A DNA stretch of 64,000 bases from Streptomyces sp. NBC_01478 (GCF_036227225.1 NZ_CP109444.1:1054001-1118000), one strand, 5' to 3'. Shown: positions 17,039-25,972, counted from the stretch's first letter. Numbers and translations are program-made. The notes: a model not told the origin generated them from the sequence alone.

Positions 17039-19133
17039 GGGCCAGCACCTCCTCGTCCTCGGGGCGCCATTCACGCCGTAGGCCCCACCACTCGACGGGG
17101 ATCTCCGGCTCGGCCGGAGCGGCCTGGCGGGCGTCCGCCCAGGTGCGCAGCGCGAAGGCGAGAAGGAGTGAACCGCCGTAGTACGTCCAGTCGTTGATCA
17201 CGTCGCCGAAGCGCAGCGCCCACGCCAGGGCGAGGACGCAGAGAAGGGCGGGCAGGGCGATGCGGTCGCGGGCGAGGGGCTCCCACTGGCCGCGGAAGCG
17301 GGAGACGATGCCGTCGGGGTTGTGGCCGAGTCCGACGCCGGCGAGGCCGGGGAGCAGGGCGACCAGGTTCGCGGTGCCGGGGGCGACGGCGATCAGGGCG
17401 TTCGTCGGGCCGACGAAGGCGGTGCCCGCGAAGAGTCCGTTGCCGACCGCGCCGAGTCCGCCGACCACGGCGACGAGGAAGATCGGCAGTCCCGCGATGA
17501 GGCTGAACTGGTCGGCGGTGACAGTGCGTTGCTGCATTCCGTACAGCGCTCCGCCGAGTCCGGCGATGCCCGAGGCGAGGGCGAACACGGCGACCTTGGC
17601 GACCAGGAGGTTGCCGCCGAGAGTGGCGTACGCGGCCTCGCTGTCGCGCAGGGCGATCAGCCTCCGGCCGAAGCGGCTGCGGCGCAGGGCGGCCACGCCG
17701 ATCGACGCGAGCGCGAGACAGACGGCGGCGAACACCATCAACTCCGGTCCGCTGTCGAGCCGTAGGCCGAAGAGGTGGGGTCCGGAGACGTCGACCGAAC
17801 CCTGGTCGAACAGGGCGATGCGCACCCCGAGGACGTGGAAGGCCGGGATGGTGAAGATCCAGCGGTCGAGGATCACGGCGAACGCGGCTGTGCCCAGGGC
17901 GAGATACACGCCGGAGATGCGCAGCGCGGGCAGGGCGACCAATGCTCCGGCCGCCGCCGAGACCAGGATCGCGGCGCCGAGTGCCCACAGTTCCCCGTGG
18001 GCGCCGAGGTGTCCCCAGACGGCGGCTCCGATGCCGGCCATGCTGAGTTGGCACAGGGAGACCTGTCCGGCGTACCCGGCGAGCGGGACGTATGAGAGCG
18101 CCACCACGCCCAGCGAGAAGATCGCTCCGTAGGTGATCAGGTCGGCTTCTCCGAGCAGAGAGGCCAGTACCGCACCGAAGACGACGACGACGGCCGCGAA
18201 CACGAGGGTGCCGCGCGCGCTCGGTACCGGCACACGGGCCAGCCGTCGTTCACGGCCGCGCAGGCGTCGGTGCGGGAAGACCAGCAGGGCGAGGAAGAGC
18301 AGCAGGGCGGGGGCGGCGAGCCGTAGTCCGGGGAGGTAGTCGTTCTGCGGCAGGTAGCCGGCCAGATAGCTCTCCATGCAGCCGACGACGACGGCGCCGA
18401 GGAAGGTGAGCGGCAGGCTGCGCAGCCTGCCGAAGACGGCGGCGGTGTAGGCGCTGACGATCAGCAGGGAGAGCTGGGCGGCGTCGAGGGTGACGGTCGG
18501 GGCGATCAGGATGCCGCCGATCGCGGCCAGTTGGGTGCCGAGGATCCAGGAGACCCGGCCCGCCCGGACCGGGTCGGCGCCGGTGAGGCCGACGAGTGCC
18601 CGGTCGTCGACGGCCGCGCGCATCTCGGCTCCGGCGCGGGTGCGGTAGAGCAGGACGCGCAGGCCGATCGCGACGGCGACGGCCACCGCCATGGTGATCG
18701 CCTGGTGCCAGGTGATGACGGCCGGGCCGAGGTGGAAGGGCTTGCGGCCGGCGAAGAACATCGGCAGGGGGCGCGCCACATTGGGGTCCCAGATCCAGCG
18801 CGCCACCGCGATGAGTCCGCTGAGCAGCGCCACCGTCGTGACCAGGCGTTCGGCTTCACCGAGGGCCTGGACGGGGCGCAGTACGAACCGCTCGACGAGC
18901 AGCCCGAAGCCCGGGGCGAGCACGAGCAGCACCACGACCAGGGCGACCGGAACGGGCCAGCCCCAGCCGACGGTCAACTGCCAGTACATGAACGCGGACA
19001 GCATGCCGGCCGCGCCGTGCGCGAAGTTGAACACGCCGGTGGTGGTGTAGGTGAGCACGAGCCCACTGCCGATGACGGCATAGATCGCGGCCGTGCTCAG
19101 GCCGACGATCCCGAAGGTGAGGAACTGGTCCAT
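17019..19133 (-). CDS. Fused LivH-LivM branched-chain-type ABC permease
   Basis: The 704-residue protein joins both permease subunits of the importer in one chain. Residues about 1-290 are LivH-like (ATG start, GLSTAAIYAVIGSGLVLTYT, FNFAHGAAGM). About 310-640 are LivM-like (ALSYVPLAGYAGQVSLCQLSMAGIGA, GVYLALGTAAFAVILDRW, SRFGRRLIALRDSEAAYATLG, GGLGAVGNGLFAG). A soluble tail ends in EWWGLRREWRPEDEE. No binding-protein gene is adjacent; the likely partner is the lipoprotein at 48361-49728, driven by a near-identical promoter. First gene of the operon; start preceded by GGAGAGGGGAGA. Confidence 0.93.
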   Translation of the reverse strand: MDQFLTFGIVGLSTAAIYAVIGSGLVLTYTTTGVFNFAHGAAGMLSAFMYWQLTVGWGWPVPVALVVVLLVLAPGFGLLVERFVLRPVQALGEAERLVTTVALLSGLIAVARWIWDPNVARPLPMFFAGRKPFHLGPAVITWHQAITMAVAVAVAIGLRVLLYRTRAGAEMRAAVDDRALVGLTGADPVRAGRVSWILGTQLAAIGGILIAPTVTLDAAQLSLLIVSAYTAAVFGRLRSLPLTFLGAVVVGCMESYLAGYLPQNDYLPGLRLAAPALLLFLALLVFPHRRLRGRERRLARVPVPSARGTLVFAAVVVVFGAVLASLLGEADLITYGAIFSLGVVALSYVPLAGYAGQVSLCQLSMAGIGAAVWGHLGAHGELWALGAAILVSAAAGALVALPALRISGVYLALGTAAFAVILDRWIFTIPAFHVLGVRIALFDQGSVDVSGPHLFGLRLDSGPELMVFAAVCLALASIGVAALRRSRFGRRLIALRDSEAAYATLGGNLLVAKVAVFALASGIAGLGGALYGMQQRTVTADQFSLIAGLPIFLVAVVGGLGAVGNGLFAGTAFVGPTNALIAVAPGTANLVALLPGLAGVGLGHNPDGIVSRFRGQWEPLARDRIALPALLCVLALAWALRFGDVINDWTYYGGSLLLAFALRTWADARQAAPAEPEIPVEWWGLRREWRPEDEEVLARGIAAG

Positions 19134-19160
19134 CGCGTCGGATCTCCCCTCTCCATCGCT

Positions 19161-19175
19161 GGAAACTAGCTTCTC
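19161..19175 (-). promoter_or_regulatory. Imperfect operator over the permease-operon promoter
   Basis: GGAAACTAGCTTCTC, matching the GAGAAT-N3-ATTCTC consensus at 8 of 12 specified positions. The right half is good and the left half degenerate in the same way as the site at 53179. It covers the -10 hexamer of the permease operon. A further GAGAAT half site at 19183-19188 overlaps the -35 element. Confidence 0.6.
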
Positions 19176-19191
19176 ATCTACGGAGAATCAA
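19163..19191 (-). promoter_or_regulatory. Promoter of the Liv-type transporter operon
   Basis: On the minus strand, -35 TTGATT (19186-19191), a 17-base spacer and -10 TAGTTT (19163-19168) form a good vegetative-type promoter some 30 bases before the permease ATG at 19133. Both hexamers and the spacer length are identical to the promoter at 53181-53209. Not experimentally shown. Confidence 0.65.
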
Positions 19192-19252
19192 CCATTCAGA
19201 CAGAGACTGTTGACGTCGCCTCGCCCACCGTGGAAATCTGCCACTCATCTGA

Positions 19253-19267
19253 GAGAATGCCATTCTC
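19253..19267. promoter_or_regulatory. Operator, perfect GAGAAT-N3-ATTCTC palindrome
   Basis: GAGAATGCCATTCTC, a perfect 6-3-6 dyad just upstream of the SnoaL-like gene at 19272. Only four bases separate it from the start codon, so a bound protein would block transcription initiation directly. Probable binding site of the regulator shared by this island. Confidence 0.8.
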
Positions 19268-19271
19268 GCTC

Positions 19272-19739
19272 ATGGTGAAGGGTGGAAAGTCCTTGTCCTC
19301 CTTGCCTGTTCCGGCTCCTCCCCCTGGTCCGACCGATGACCTGATGGAGATCCAGCAGCTCCTCGCCCGCTACGCGGTGTGCATCACGCGCGGTGACCTG
19401 GACGGGGTGCTGGGGGTCTTCACGCCCGACGGCACGTACAGCGCCTTCGGGGACTCCTACGGCCTCGACGAGTTCCCGGCGCTCGTGGCCGCCGCCCCCA
19501 AGGGGCTGTTCCTCACGGGCACGCCGGCGGTCGACCTGTCCGGCGACACGGCGACCGGCACCCAGCCGCTCTGCTTCGTCGACCACGCCACGCACGACCT
19601 GCGGATCGGCTACTACAACGACACCTATGTCCGCACGGACGGGGGTTGGCGGCTGCGCACCCGCGCGATGACGTTCATCCGCCGCAGCGGAGCGCACGAC
19701 TCGGGCCGCCCGCACGCCTATCAGCGCCCGGGAACATGA
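19272..19739 (+). CDS. SnoaL-like / nuclear-transport-factor-2-fold protein
   Basis: A 155-residue SnoaL-like alpha+beta-barrel protein: EIQQLLARYAVCITRGDLDGVLGVFTPDGTY, then YYNDTYVRTDGGWRLRTRAMTFIRR. Members include limonene-epoxide hydrolase-, ketosteroid isomerase- and dehydratase-like enzymes; no catalytic set is certain here. The best upstream start, ATG 19272, lies only four bases after a perfect operator and lacks a clear ribosome-binding site, so a leaderless transcript is possible; ATG 19344 is the alternative. The stop overlaps the next start (ATGA). Confidence 0.75.
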   Translation: MVKGGKSLSSLPVPAPPPGPTDDLMEIQQLLARYAVCITRGDLDGVLGVFTPDGTYSAFGDSYGLDEFPALVAAAPKGLFLTGTPAVDLSGDTATGTQPLCFVDHATHDLRIGYYNDTYVRTDGGWRLRTRAMTFIRRSGAHDSGRPHAYQRPGT

Positions 19740-20851
19740 ACGCCACCTCCGCGCCCGGGTACTTGAACGTCACCGACTTCCGCTCGGACCTGCGCGCCTG
19801 GCTGGACGAGCACGACCTGTCCCCCGGCCCCGACCACTCCCTGGACGCCCAGGTCGCCCAACTGGCCCGGGTCCGCCGGGCCTTGTACGACGCGAACTGG
19901 ATGCGGTACGGCTGGCCCGCCGAGGTGAGGGGGCTCGGCGGGCCCGCGGTGCTGAGGGCGGTACTCGGCGAGGAGGTCGCCACCCGCGAACTGGCCGAAC
20001 CGGGCATCTACTCGATGATCGAGGTCCTCGCCCCGACGATGATCTCCTACGCCCCACCCGCGCTCGCCGCCGAGATGGTCCCGCGACTGCTCAGCGGCCG
20101 TGAGCAGTGGTGCCAGGGCTTCTCCGAGCCCGGCTCCGGGAGCGACCTCGCCTCCCTCACCACTCGGGCCGTCCCCCGCGGTGACCACTGGGAGATCAGC
20201 GGCCAGAAGGTCTGGACGAGCCTGGCTCAATTCGCCGCCCGCTGCGTCCTGTTGACCCGCACCGCGCCGGGCCACGACGGCATCACCGCGTTCTTCGTCG
20301 ACATGGACACCCCCGGCATCACCGTCCGGCCGCTGCGCACGATGCACGGCGTGGACGAGTTCGCCGAGGTGTTCTTCGACGACGTGATCGTGCCCGCCGA
20401 CCGGATGCTCGGCCGCCCCGGTGACGGCTGGCGCCTGGCGATGGACCTGCTCCCGCACGAGCGCTCCACCTGCTTCTGGCACCGGATCGCCCATCTCTAC
20501 AAGCGACTTGACCACCTGCTGGCCGAGACGAGCATCCCGGACGACGCCGAACTCGGCGCCGCCTACCTGGCGTTGCACACCGTGCGCTGCCGCTCCCACG
20601 CCACCCAGCGCCGCCTGGCCGCGGGCGAGCGGCTGGGCGCGGAGACCTCGGTCGACAAGGTGCTGCTGGCCACCGCCGAGCAACAACTCCTCGAGACCGT
20701 GCGGGATCTGCTGCCCGGCGTACTGGAGTTGACGGACTCACTGTGGCGCTCGGAGTACCTGTACGCGAAGGCGGCGACCATCTACGGCGGTACGGCCGAG
20801 ATCCAGCGGAACATCATCGCCCGCCGACTGCTCGACCTGGGGAGGGAGTAG
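19736..20851 (+). CDS. Acyl-CoA dehydrogenase, large subunit of a paired enzyme
   Basis: A 371-residue dehydrogenase with WCQGFSEPGSGSDLASL, GQKVWTSLAQFAARC, HGVDEFAEVFFDDV and C-terminal AATIYGGTAEIQRNIIARRLL. It closely resembles the subunit at 1642-2781. Gly replaces the MCAD-type base; Glu in PHERSTCFW is the likely base. ATG 19736 overlaps the SnoaL stop. Only two bases separate its stop from the truncated-looking partner gene, as expected for a heterotetramer made in equal amounts. Confidence 0.92.
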   Translation: MNATSAPGYLNVTDFRSDLRAWLDEHDLSPGPDHSLDAQVAQLARVRRALYDANWMRYGWPAEVRGLGGPAVLRAVLGEEVATRELAEPGIYSMIEVLAPTMISYAPPALAAEMVPRLLSGREQWCQGFSEPGSGSDLASLTTRAVPRGDHWEISGQKVWTSLAQFAARCVLLTRTAPGHDGITAFFVDMDTPGITVRPLRTMHGVDEFAEVFFDDVIVPADRMLGRPGDGWRLAMDLLPHERSTCFWHRIAHLYKRLDHLLAETSIPDDAELGAAYLALHTVRCRSHATQRRLAAGERLGAETSVDKVLLATAEQQLLETVRDLLPGVLELTDSLWRSEYLYAKAATIYGGTAEIQRNIIARRLLDLGRE

Positions 20852-20853
20852 CC

Positions 20854-21639
20854 GTGGACGCCACCGAACGGGACCTGCTCGCCGAGACGCTCCGCAAGAC
20901 GACGACGGCGGCCTCGGGGCAGGCACTGGACGCCGCCCTGACGGACCTCGGCTGGGCCGAACTGCTCGCGGAACAGCCGGACATCGCCGTCCCGCTCACC
21001 TTCCGCCTGCTCGGCGAGACGGGCGCCCACGCTCCGCTCCTCAACGACGTCCTGCTGAGCGCGGCGGGCCGTCCGGTCGGCGCCACGCTGCCCCTGCCGT
21101 ACACAGGCGGCACCTGGATCGTCTGGGAGCGCGCCGACGCTGCCGCCGGAACGGCCCTGGACGCCGAACTCCCTCTGCGCTCCGTGCCCGCCGGACCTCC
21201 CGTACCGCTCGCCGCCGGCCGTGTCGCGCTCGGCTGGTGGCTGCTCGGGACCGGCCGCGCCATGCTCGCGCTGGCCCGCCAACACGCCGTGGACCGCGTG
21301 CAGTTCGGCCACCCGCTGGCCTCCTTCCAGGCCGTACGGCATCGGCTCGCCGAGACTCTCGTGGCACTGGACGGCGCCGAGGCGACCCTGGTGGCCGCGT
21401 CGGACGATCTCGGCGCGCTGCTGGCCAAGGCGGCGGCCGGACGGGCGGCGTTGACGGCGGCCCGGCACTGCCAGCAGGTCCTCGGCGGGATCGGCTTCAC
21501 CGCCGAGCACGATCTGCACCGGCATGTACGGCGGGCCGTGGTCCTGGACGGACTGCTGGGAAGCGCAAGGGAGTTGACGCGCGAGGCGGGGGCACTGCTG
21601 CGGGCCGGCGGGTCCGCACCACGGCTCGTCCACCTGTGA
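20854..21639 (+). CDS. Acyl-CoA dehydrogenase, short partner subunit
   Basis: Only 261 residues, about 120 shorter than a full dehydrogenase. The middle beta-domain is reduced to a remnant around TLPLPYTGGTWIVWERA, while the C-terminal helices are retained (QHAVDRVQFGHPLASFQAVRHRLAETLVALD and QQVLGGIGFTAEHDLHRHVRR). No catalytic Glu is evident. It probably serves as the structural and FAD-binding half of the enzyme encoded by 19736-20851. GTG 20854 follows GGGAGGGAGTAGCC. The corresponding partner at 671-1645 is less reduced. Confidence 0.85.
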   Translation: MDATERDLLAETLRKTTTAASGQALDAALTDLGWAELLAEQPDIAVPLTFRLLGETGAHAPLLNDVLLSAAGRPVGATLPLPYTGGTWIVWERADAAAGTALDAELPLRSVPAGPPVPLAAGRVALGWWLLGTGRAMLALARQHAVDRVQFGHPLASFQAVRHRLAETLVALDGAEATLVAASDDLGALLAKAAAGRAALTAARHCQQVLGGIGFTAEHDLHRHVRRAVVLDGLLGSARELTREAGALLRAGGSAPRLVHL

Positions 21640-21659
21640 TCGACCGAGGAGTGACATCA

Positions 21660-22463
21660 GTGACCGATCTGTGGAGCGACCTGCTCTCCTGCCTGGACCT
21701 CGACACCCGGCCCGGTGACGTGTTCGAGGGCCGCAACCAACACCTCGGCAACCACCGCATCTTCGGCGGGCAGTTGCTCGCCCAAAGTCTCCGCGCGGCC
21801 CAACTGGCCTGCCCGGACAAGACGGTCAAGAGCCTTCACGTGCAGTTCGCGCGGGCGGGACGGCCACAGGAACCGGTGCGGTACGAGGTGACACGTCATC
21901 ACGAGGGCGGCTCCTTCGCCACGTTGACGGTCGTCGCGCGGCAGACGCAGGGAGTCGCGGCCGTGGCGGCGGTGTCCCTGCACTCCCACGAGGAGGGCCC
22001 CGACCAGCAGATCGCGTTCCCGATGCCCTCGGTACCGGGAGCGGAGCACGACGTGGAGCTGTCGCTGCTTCCCTGGGACACCCGGGCCACCGTCGACGTG
22101 GACTCGGCGAAGTCGGAGGCCCCCGACTACGACCTGTGGATGCGGACACCGGCCGTCGCCCCCGAGCTGGCCCCGGCGTTGACGGCGTACGCGAGCGATC
22201 TGAGTCTGATCGGTACGGCACTTCGCCCGCTGGAGGGGGTCACCCAGCACGATTCGGGAACGGCGTTCTCCTCCGCCGTCACCGCGCACACGGTGTGGTT
22301 CCACCGCCCTTTCACCACGGACGACTGGCTTCTCCTGCGCCACCGGAGCCCGCTTCTCGCACACGCCCGCTGCTACGGCCGGGGCGATGTCCTCACCCTG
22401 CAGGGTTCCTTGGTCGCCTCGTTCGCCCAGGAGGCGTTGCTGAGGTTCCGTACGATCGCGTAG
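21660..22463 (+). CDS. Acyl-CoA thioesterase II (TesB-like)
   Basis: Double-hotdog thioesterase of 267 residues that hydrolyses acyl-CoA to acid and CoA. NHRIFGGQLLAQSLRAA and the second-hotdog block HTVWFHRPFTTDDWLLL match TesB. Asp180 (ASDLSLIG) and Gln257 (VASFAQEAL) align with the catalytic Asp204 and Gln278 of the E. coli enzyme. The third position (Thr228) appears to be Val207 with Thr208 next to it, so the alignment there should be checked. GTG 21660 follows GAGGAGTGACATCA. It may release stalled acyl-CoAs and regenerate CoA. Confidence 0.88.
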   Translation: MTDLWSDLLSCLDLDTRPGDVFEGRNQHLGNHRIFGGQLLAQSLRAAQLACPDKTVKSLHVQFARAGRPQEPVRYEVTRHHEGGSFATLTVVARQTQGVAAVAAVSLHSHEEGPDQQIAFPMPSVPGAEHDVELSLLPWDTRATVDVDSAKSEAPDYDLWMRTPAVAPELAPALTAYASDLSLIGTALRPLEGVTQHDSGTAFSSAVTAHTVWFHRPFTTDDWLLLRHRSPLLAHARCYGRGDVLTLQGSLVASFAQEALLRFRTIA

Positions 22464-22511
22464 CTGCGCTCCACAGGTCCCGCGTAGCCGCGACTCGCAC
22501 CCGCGAGGCAC

Positions 22512-23273
22512 TCAGCGCATGACGGTGCCACCGTCGACATTGATGACCTGGCCGTTGATCCAGGTGCCCTCGTCGGAGATGAGGTGGGCCACCATGCCGG
22601 CGATGTCGTCGGCGCGGCCGTGGCGGGTGCTGCGGGTGCGGGCGAGCAGCGCCTCCAGCAGGTCGGGCGCCGCGCCCTCCTGGATGGCCTGGGTCAGGAT
22701 CAGCCCCGGTGCGACCGCGTTGGCGCGGATGCCCTCGCGGCCCCAGCGGGAGGCGACATGGCGGGCGAGGGCGTTGATGCCCGCCTTGGTCGCCGAGTAG
22801 GCGGGGCGTGCGGCCTCGCCGGTGAAGGCCGCGATGGACGAGGTGTAGACGATCGCGCCGCCGCCCCGGGCGAGGAGTTCGGGAACGGCGTACCGGGTGA
22901 CGAGCATGTGCCCCCGCAGATTGACGGCGAAGGTCCGGTCCCACACCGCGAGGTCCATGTCGACGACGTCGGTGTCCCGGGAGACCGCGCCCATGTCGCC
23001 CGCGTTGATGTGCACGGCGTCCAGTCCGCCGTACGTCCGTACGGTGGTCCGCACGAGTTCGCCGACCGAGTCCTCGTCGGCGATGTCGAAGCCCACCGCG
23101 ACCGCCCGGCCTCCGGCGTCGGCGATGGCGGCGGCGGTCCGCCGGGCACCGTCCAGGTCGAGGTCGCCGACGACGACCATTGCGCCCTCGTCCGCCAGCC
23201 GCCGGGCGGAGGCGGCCCCCAGCCCGGTGGCCGCGCCCGCGACGAGAACGGCCTTCTCCTTCAAGCCCTCCAC
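22512..23273 (-). CDS. SDR family oxidoreductase
   Basis: Classical short-chain dehydrogenase of 253 residues with GAATGLGAASARRLA for NAD(P) binding, NAGDMG, a complete Ser-Tyr-Lys site (TSSIAAF and PAYSATKAG) and TWINGQVINVDGG at the C terminus. Asp after the second strand (VVGDLDLDGARR) favours NAD. It likely oxidises a hydroxyl on a pathway intermediate. Last gene of the minus-strand operon begun by the synthetase at 25918; 55 bases separate it from the thiolase. It converges with the thioesterase. Confidence 0.9.
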   Translation of the reverse strand: MEGLKEKAVLVAGAATGLGAASARRLADEGAMVVVGDLDLDGARRTAAAIADAGGRAVAVGFDIADEDSVGELVRTTVRTYGGLDAVHINAGDMGAVSRDTDVVDMDLAVWDRTFAVNLRGHMLVTRYAVPELLARGGGAIVYTSSIAAFTGEAARPAYSATKAGINALARHVASRWGREGIRANAVAPGLILTQAIQEGAAPDLLEALLARTRSTRHGRADDIAGMVAHLISDEGTWINGQVINVDGGTVMR

Positions 23274-23328
23274 GCTGTTCCCTTCGTTTCGTCGACGCGC
23301 TCCACCACCGGGACCGACAACTCGCCCG

Positions 23329-24477
23329 TTACGGTGCCGGTACCTCGATGACCGTGGCCGAGCCCATGCCGCCGCCCGCGCACATGGCGGCGACGCCGAT
23401 GCCGCCGCCGCGGCGGCGCAGTTCGTGCACGAGCGTGACCAGCATCCGGGCGCCGGTCGCGGCGACGGGGTGGCCGAGGGAGCAGCCGCTGCCGTTGACG
23501 TTCACGCGGTCGGGGTCGAGCCCGAGCAGCTTCACCGCGGCGACGGGCACGGCGGCGAAGGCCTCGTTGATCTCGAAGAGGTCGACATCTGCCGTCGAAA
23601 GTCCCGCGCGGGCAAGCGCTTTGGGGATCACCTTCACCGGGGTGAGGCCCGTCTCGGCGGGGTCGGCGCCGACCGACGCCCACGAGCGGACGACGGCAAG
23701 GGCAGGCAGTCCCAGCCGGTCGCTGGCCACCACCAGGGCAGCCGCGCCGTCGTTGGCACCGCCCGCGTTGCCGGCCGTGATGGAGAAGCCTTCTATCTCC
23801 GGGTGGAGCGGCTTGAGCGAGGCCAGCTTCTCCAGGCTCGTGGTGCGACGGGGATGTTCGTCGACGGAGAACAGGCCGTGCGGTGTGTCGATGGGCACCA
23901 GCTCTTCGTCGAAGCGGCCTTCGTCGATGGCGCGAATGGCGTTCTGGTGGGAGCGCAGTGCCCAGGCGTCCATGTCGGCGCGGCTGAGGCCGGCCCGTAC
24001 GGCGGTGTTCCAGCCGACCGTGATCGACATGTCCAGGTTGGGGGCGTCGGGCCGGTCGGGATGTGTGGGCGGGCTCCAGGGTTCGACCCACTCACCGTCG
24101 ATGCGGAAACGCTGTTTCGGGGACGTGGAAGCCGAGTTGACGCCGCCGGCGATGACGAGTTCGTCCATGCCCGCGCGGATGCTCGCCGCCGCGCTCTGCA
24201 CGGCGGCAAGTCCGGCGGCGCAGTGGCGGTTGTGGGCGAGGCCCGGTACAGAGGTGAGGCCGACGGTCAGTGCCGCGTGCCGGGCCACGACCCCGCCGCC
24301 GTAGAGGCCCTCGCCGAGGATCACGTCGTCGATCGCGTCCGGGTCGAGGCCGTCCGTGGCGGCCGCGGCGGCGACGATGTGGTGGGCCAGCTCGAACGCG
24401 GTGGTGTCGCGCAGGGCGCCTTTGACGGCGGTGCCGACGGGGGTGCGCAGGGCGGACACGAGGACTGCTTCAGGCAT
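23329..24477 (-). CDS. Thiolase family protein
   Basis: A 382-residue thiolase with Cys86 (AHNRHCAAGLAAVQ), His336 (GCSLGHPVAATG) and Cys366 (AAMCAGGGMGSA), the full nucleophile, His and general-acid set. The NRHCAAGL context resembles FadA5-type thiolases that act on large substrates, but I do not claim that identity. Its ATG overlaps the synthetase stop by eight bases. Together with the synthetase and the two HSD-like enzymes across the divergent promoter it can complete an activation, dehydrogenation and cleavage sequence. Confidence 0.92.
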   Translation of the reverse strand: MPEAVLVSALRTPVGTAVKGALRDTTAFELAHHIVAAAAATDGLDPDAIDDVILGEGLYGGGVVARHAALTVGLTSVPGLAHNRHCAAGLAAVQSAAASIRAGMDELVIAGGVNSASTSPKQRFRIDGEWVEPWSPPTHPDRPDAPNLDMSITVGWNTAVRAGLSRADMDAWALRSHQNAIRAIDEGRFDEELVPIDTPHGLFSVDEHPRRTTSLEKLASLKPLHPEIEGFSITAGNAGGANDGAAALVVASDRLGLPALAVVRSWASVGADPAETGLTPVKVIPKALARAGLSTADVDLFEINEAFAAVPVAAVKLLGLDPDRVNVNGSGCSLGHPVAATGARMLVTLVHELRRRGGGIGVAAMCAGGGMGSATVIEVPAP

Positions 24478-25918
24478 GGGTGGTCTCCAACTCGGCCAGC
24501 AGGGTGCGGCGCAGCAGCTTTCCGGTCTCGGTCTTGGGGAGCTCGGCGCGGAACACGATCGTGTCGGGGGTCTTGGAGGAGCGCAGCCGGTCCTTGACCC
24601 ACTGGCGCACCTCCGCCGGGTCGCCCGCGCCGACCACGACGGCCACGATCCGCTGCCCCCACTCGGGGTCGGGCACGCCGATCACCGCCGCCTCCACGAT
24701 CCCGGGGTGGGCGACGAGAACGTCCTCTATCTCGGCGGGAGCGATGTTCTCGCCACCGCGAATGATGGTGTCGTCGGCCCGTCCCTCGATGAACAGATAG
24801 CCGTCCGCGTCCAGTCGGCCCCGGTCCCGGGTGGGGAACCAGCCGTCCGCGTCGAGGGCGCTACGACCGCCGTACTCGCCGGAGATCTGATCGCCTCGCA
24901 CGAACACGAGCCCGGTCTCCCCGACAGCGGCCGGTCTTCCGTCGTCGTCACGGATCTCGATCTCGACGCCGGGCAACGGCCGCCCCACGGAGCCGAGTCG
25001 GTCCCGTACGGCCGGGTCGGACGCCGCGAGCGCCTCGCGGTGGTCGTCGGGCCCCAACACGGCGACCGAGGAAGCCGTCTCCGTCAGGCCGTACGCGTTC
25101 ACGAACCCCGTGCCAGGGAAGATCCCCAACGCCCGTTCCACCACCGGCCGTGGGGTCCTGGCCCCGCCGTAGGCGAGGCTCCGGAGCGTGGGTGTACCGG
25201 CGTCGCCGGCCGGGACCTCCGCGACGATGCGGGCCAGCATGGTGGGCACGACGAGCGCGTGGGTGACCTGCTCGCGGCGCACGGTCTCCAGCCACTCCCC
25301 CGCGTCAAAGGCGGGGAGGTACACCAGACGGCGGCCGGAGTAGAGGTTCGTGAGCAGGTTCATCAACCCGGCCACGTGGTACGGCGGGACGGCCACCAGC
25401 GACGCGTCGCCCTCCCCCGCCGAGGCGAACTCCTGGGTGTTGAGCACGTATGCCAGCAGGTGCCGGTGGCGCAGCAGGGCCGCCTTGGGCTCGGCGGTGG
25501 TGCCGCTCGTGTAGAGGACCACGGCGACGGAGTCCTGGTCCTGTTCCTGGGCCAACTCCGGTGCGTCGGGGCCCTCTTCCGCAGTGCCCTCTTCGACGCT
25601 CAGAAGGGCGTCGAGGTCTGCGGGGCGCAGCACGAGGGCACCGGGATGGCGGGCCAGGAGGCGGGCCAACTGGTGTTCGCCGAGGCGGTAGTTGAGGGGG
25701 ATGAACGGGATGCCCGCCAGGGCGGCGCCGAACAGGGCCACGGGGTAGGTGAGGTGACTGGGGCTCAGATACAACACGGCCGGGTGGCCCCGGAAGCGGT
25801 GCGCGGCGGCACGGGCGCGGGCGAGCAGGTCCGAGGCGGTCAGGGAGCGGCCGTTCGCCGTGACCACCGGTCGGTCGCCGCCCGAGGCCACCATCTCGAG
25901 AATCATGGTTATATTCAT
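24470..25918 (-). CDS. AMP-dependent acyl-CoA synthetase
   Basis: Acyl-CoA ligase of 482 residues with VLYTSGTTAEPKAALLRHRHL, the adenine motif YGLTETA, hinge EGRADDTIIRGGENIAPAEIE and catalytic Lys in PKTETGKLLRRTLL. ATG 25918 abuts a perfect operator (25919-25933), leaving no room for a leader. ATG 25906 (MILEMVASGG) is therefore a plausible alternative, or the transcript is leaderless. It is divergent from the HSD10-like gene. Confidence 0.9.
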   Translation of the reverse strand: MNITMILEMVASGGDRPVVTANGRSLTASDLLARARAAAHRFRGHPAVLYLSPSHLTYPVALFGAALAGIPFIPLNYRLGEHQLARLLARHPGALVLRPADLDALLSVEEGTAEEGPDAPELAQEQDQDSVAVVLYTSGTTAEPKAALLRHRHLLAYVLNTQEFASAGEGDASLVAVPPYHVAGLMNLLTNLYSGRRLVYLPAFDAGEWLETVRREQVTHALVVPTMLARIVAEVPAGDAGTPTLRSLAYGGARTPRPVVERALGIFPGTGFVNAYGLTETASSVAVLGPDDHREALAASDPAVRDRLGSVGRPLPGVEIEIRDDDGRPAAVGETGLVFVRGDQISGEYGGRSALDADGWFPTRDRGRLDADGYLFIEGRADDTIIRGGENIAPAEIEDVLVAHPGIVEAAVIGVPDPEWGQRIVAVVVGAGDPAEVRQWVKDRLRSSKTPDTIVFRAELPKTETGKLLRRTLLAELETTHA

Positions 25919-25933
25919 GAGAATGCTATTCTC
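25919..25933. promoter_or_regulatory. Operator, perfect GAGAAT-N3-ATTCTC palindrome
   Basis: GAGAATGCTATTCTC between the divergent synthetase (ATG 25918, minus) and HSD10-like gene (ATG 25973, plus). It abuts the synthetase start. One site can control both operons. Confidence 0.82.
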
Positions 25934-25972
25934 GTCTCACTAGAGCGCTGTTCGCAAGAGAGGAAATCCTTG

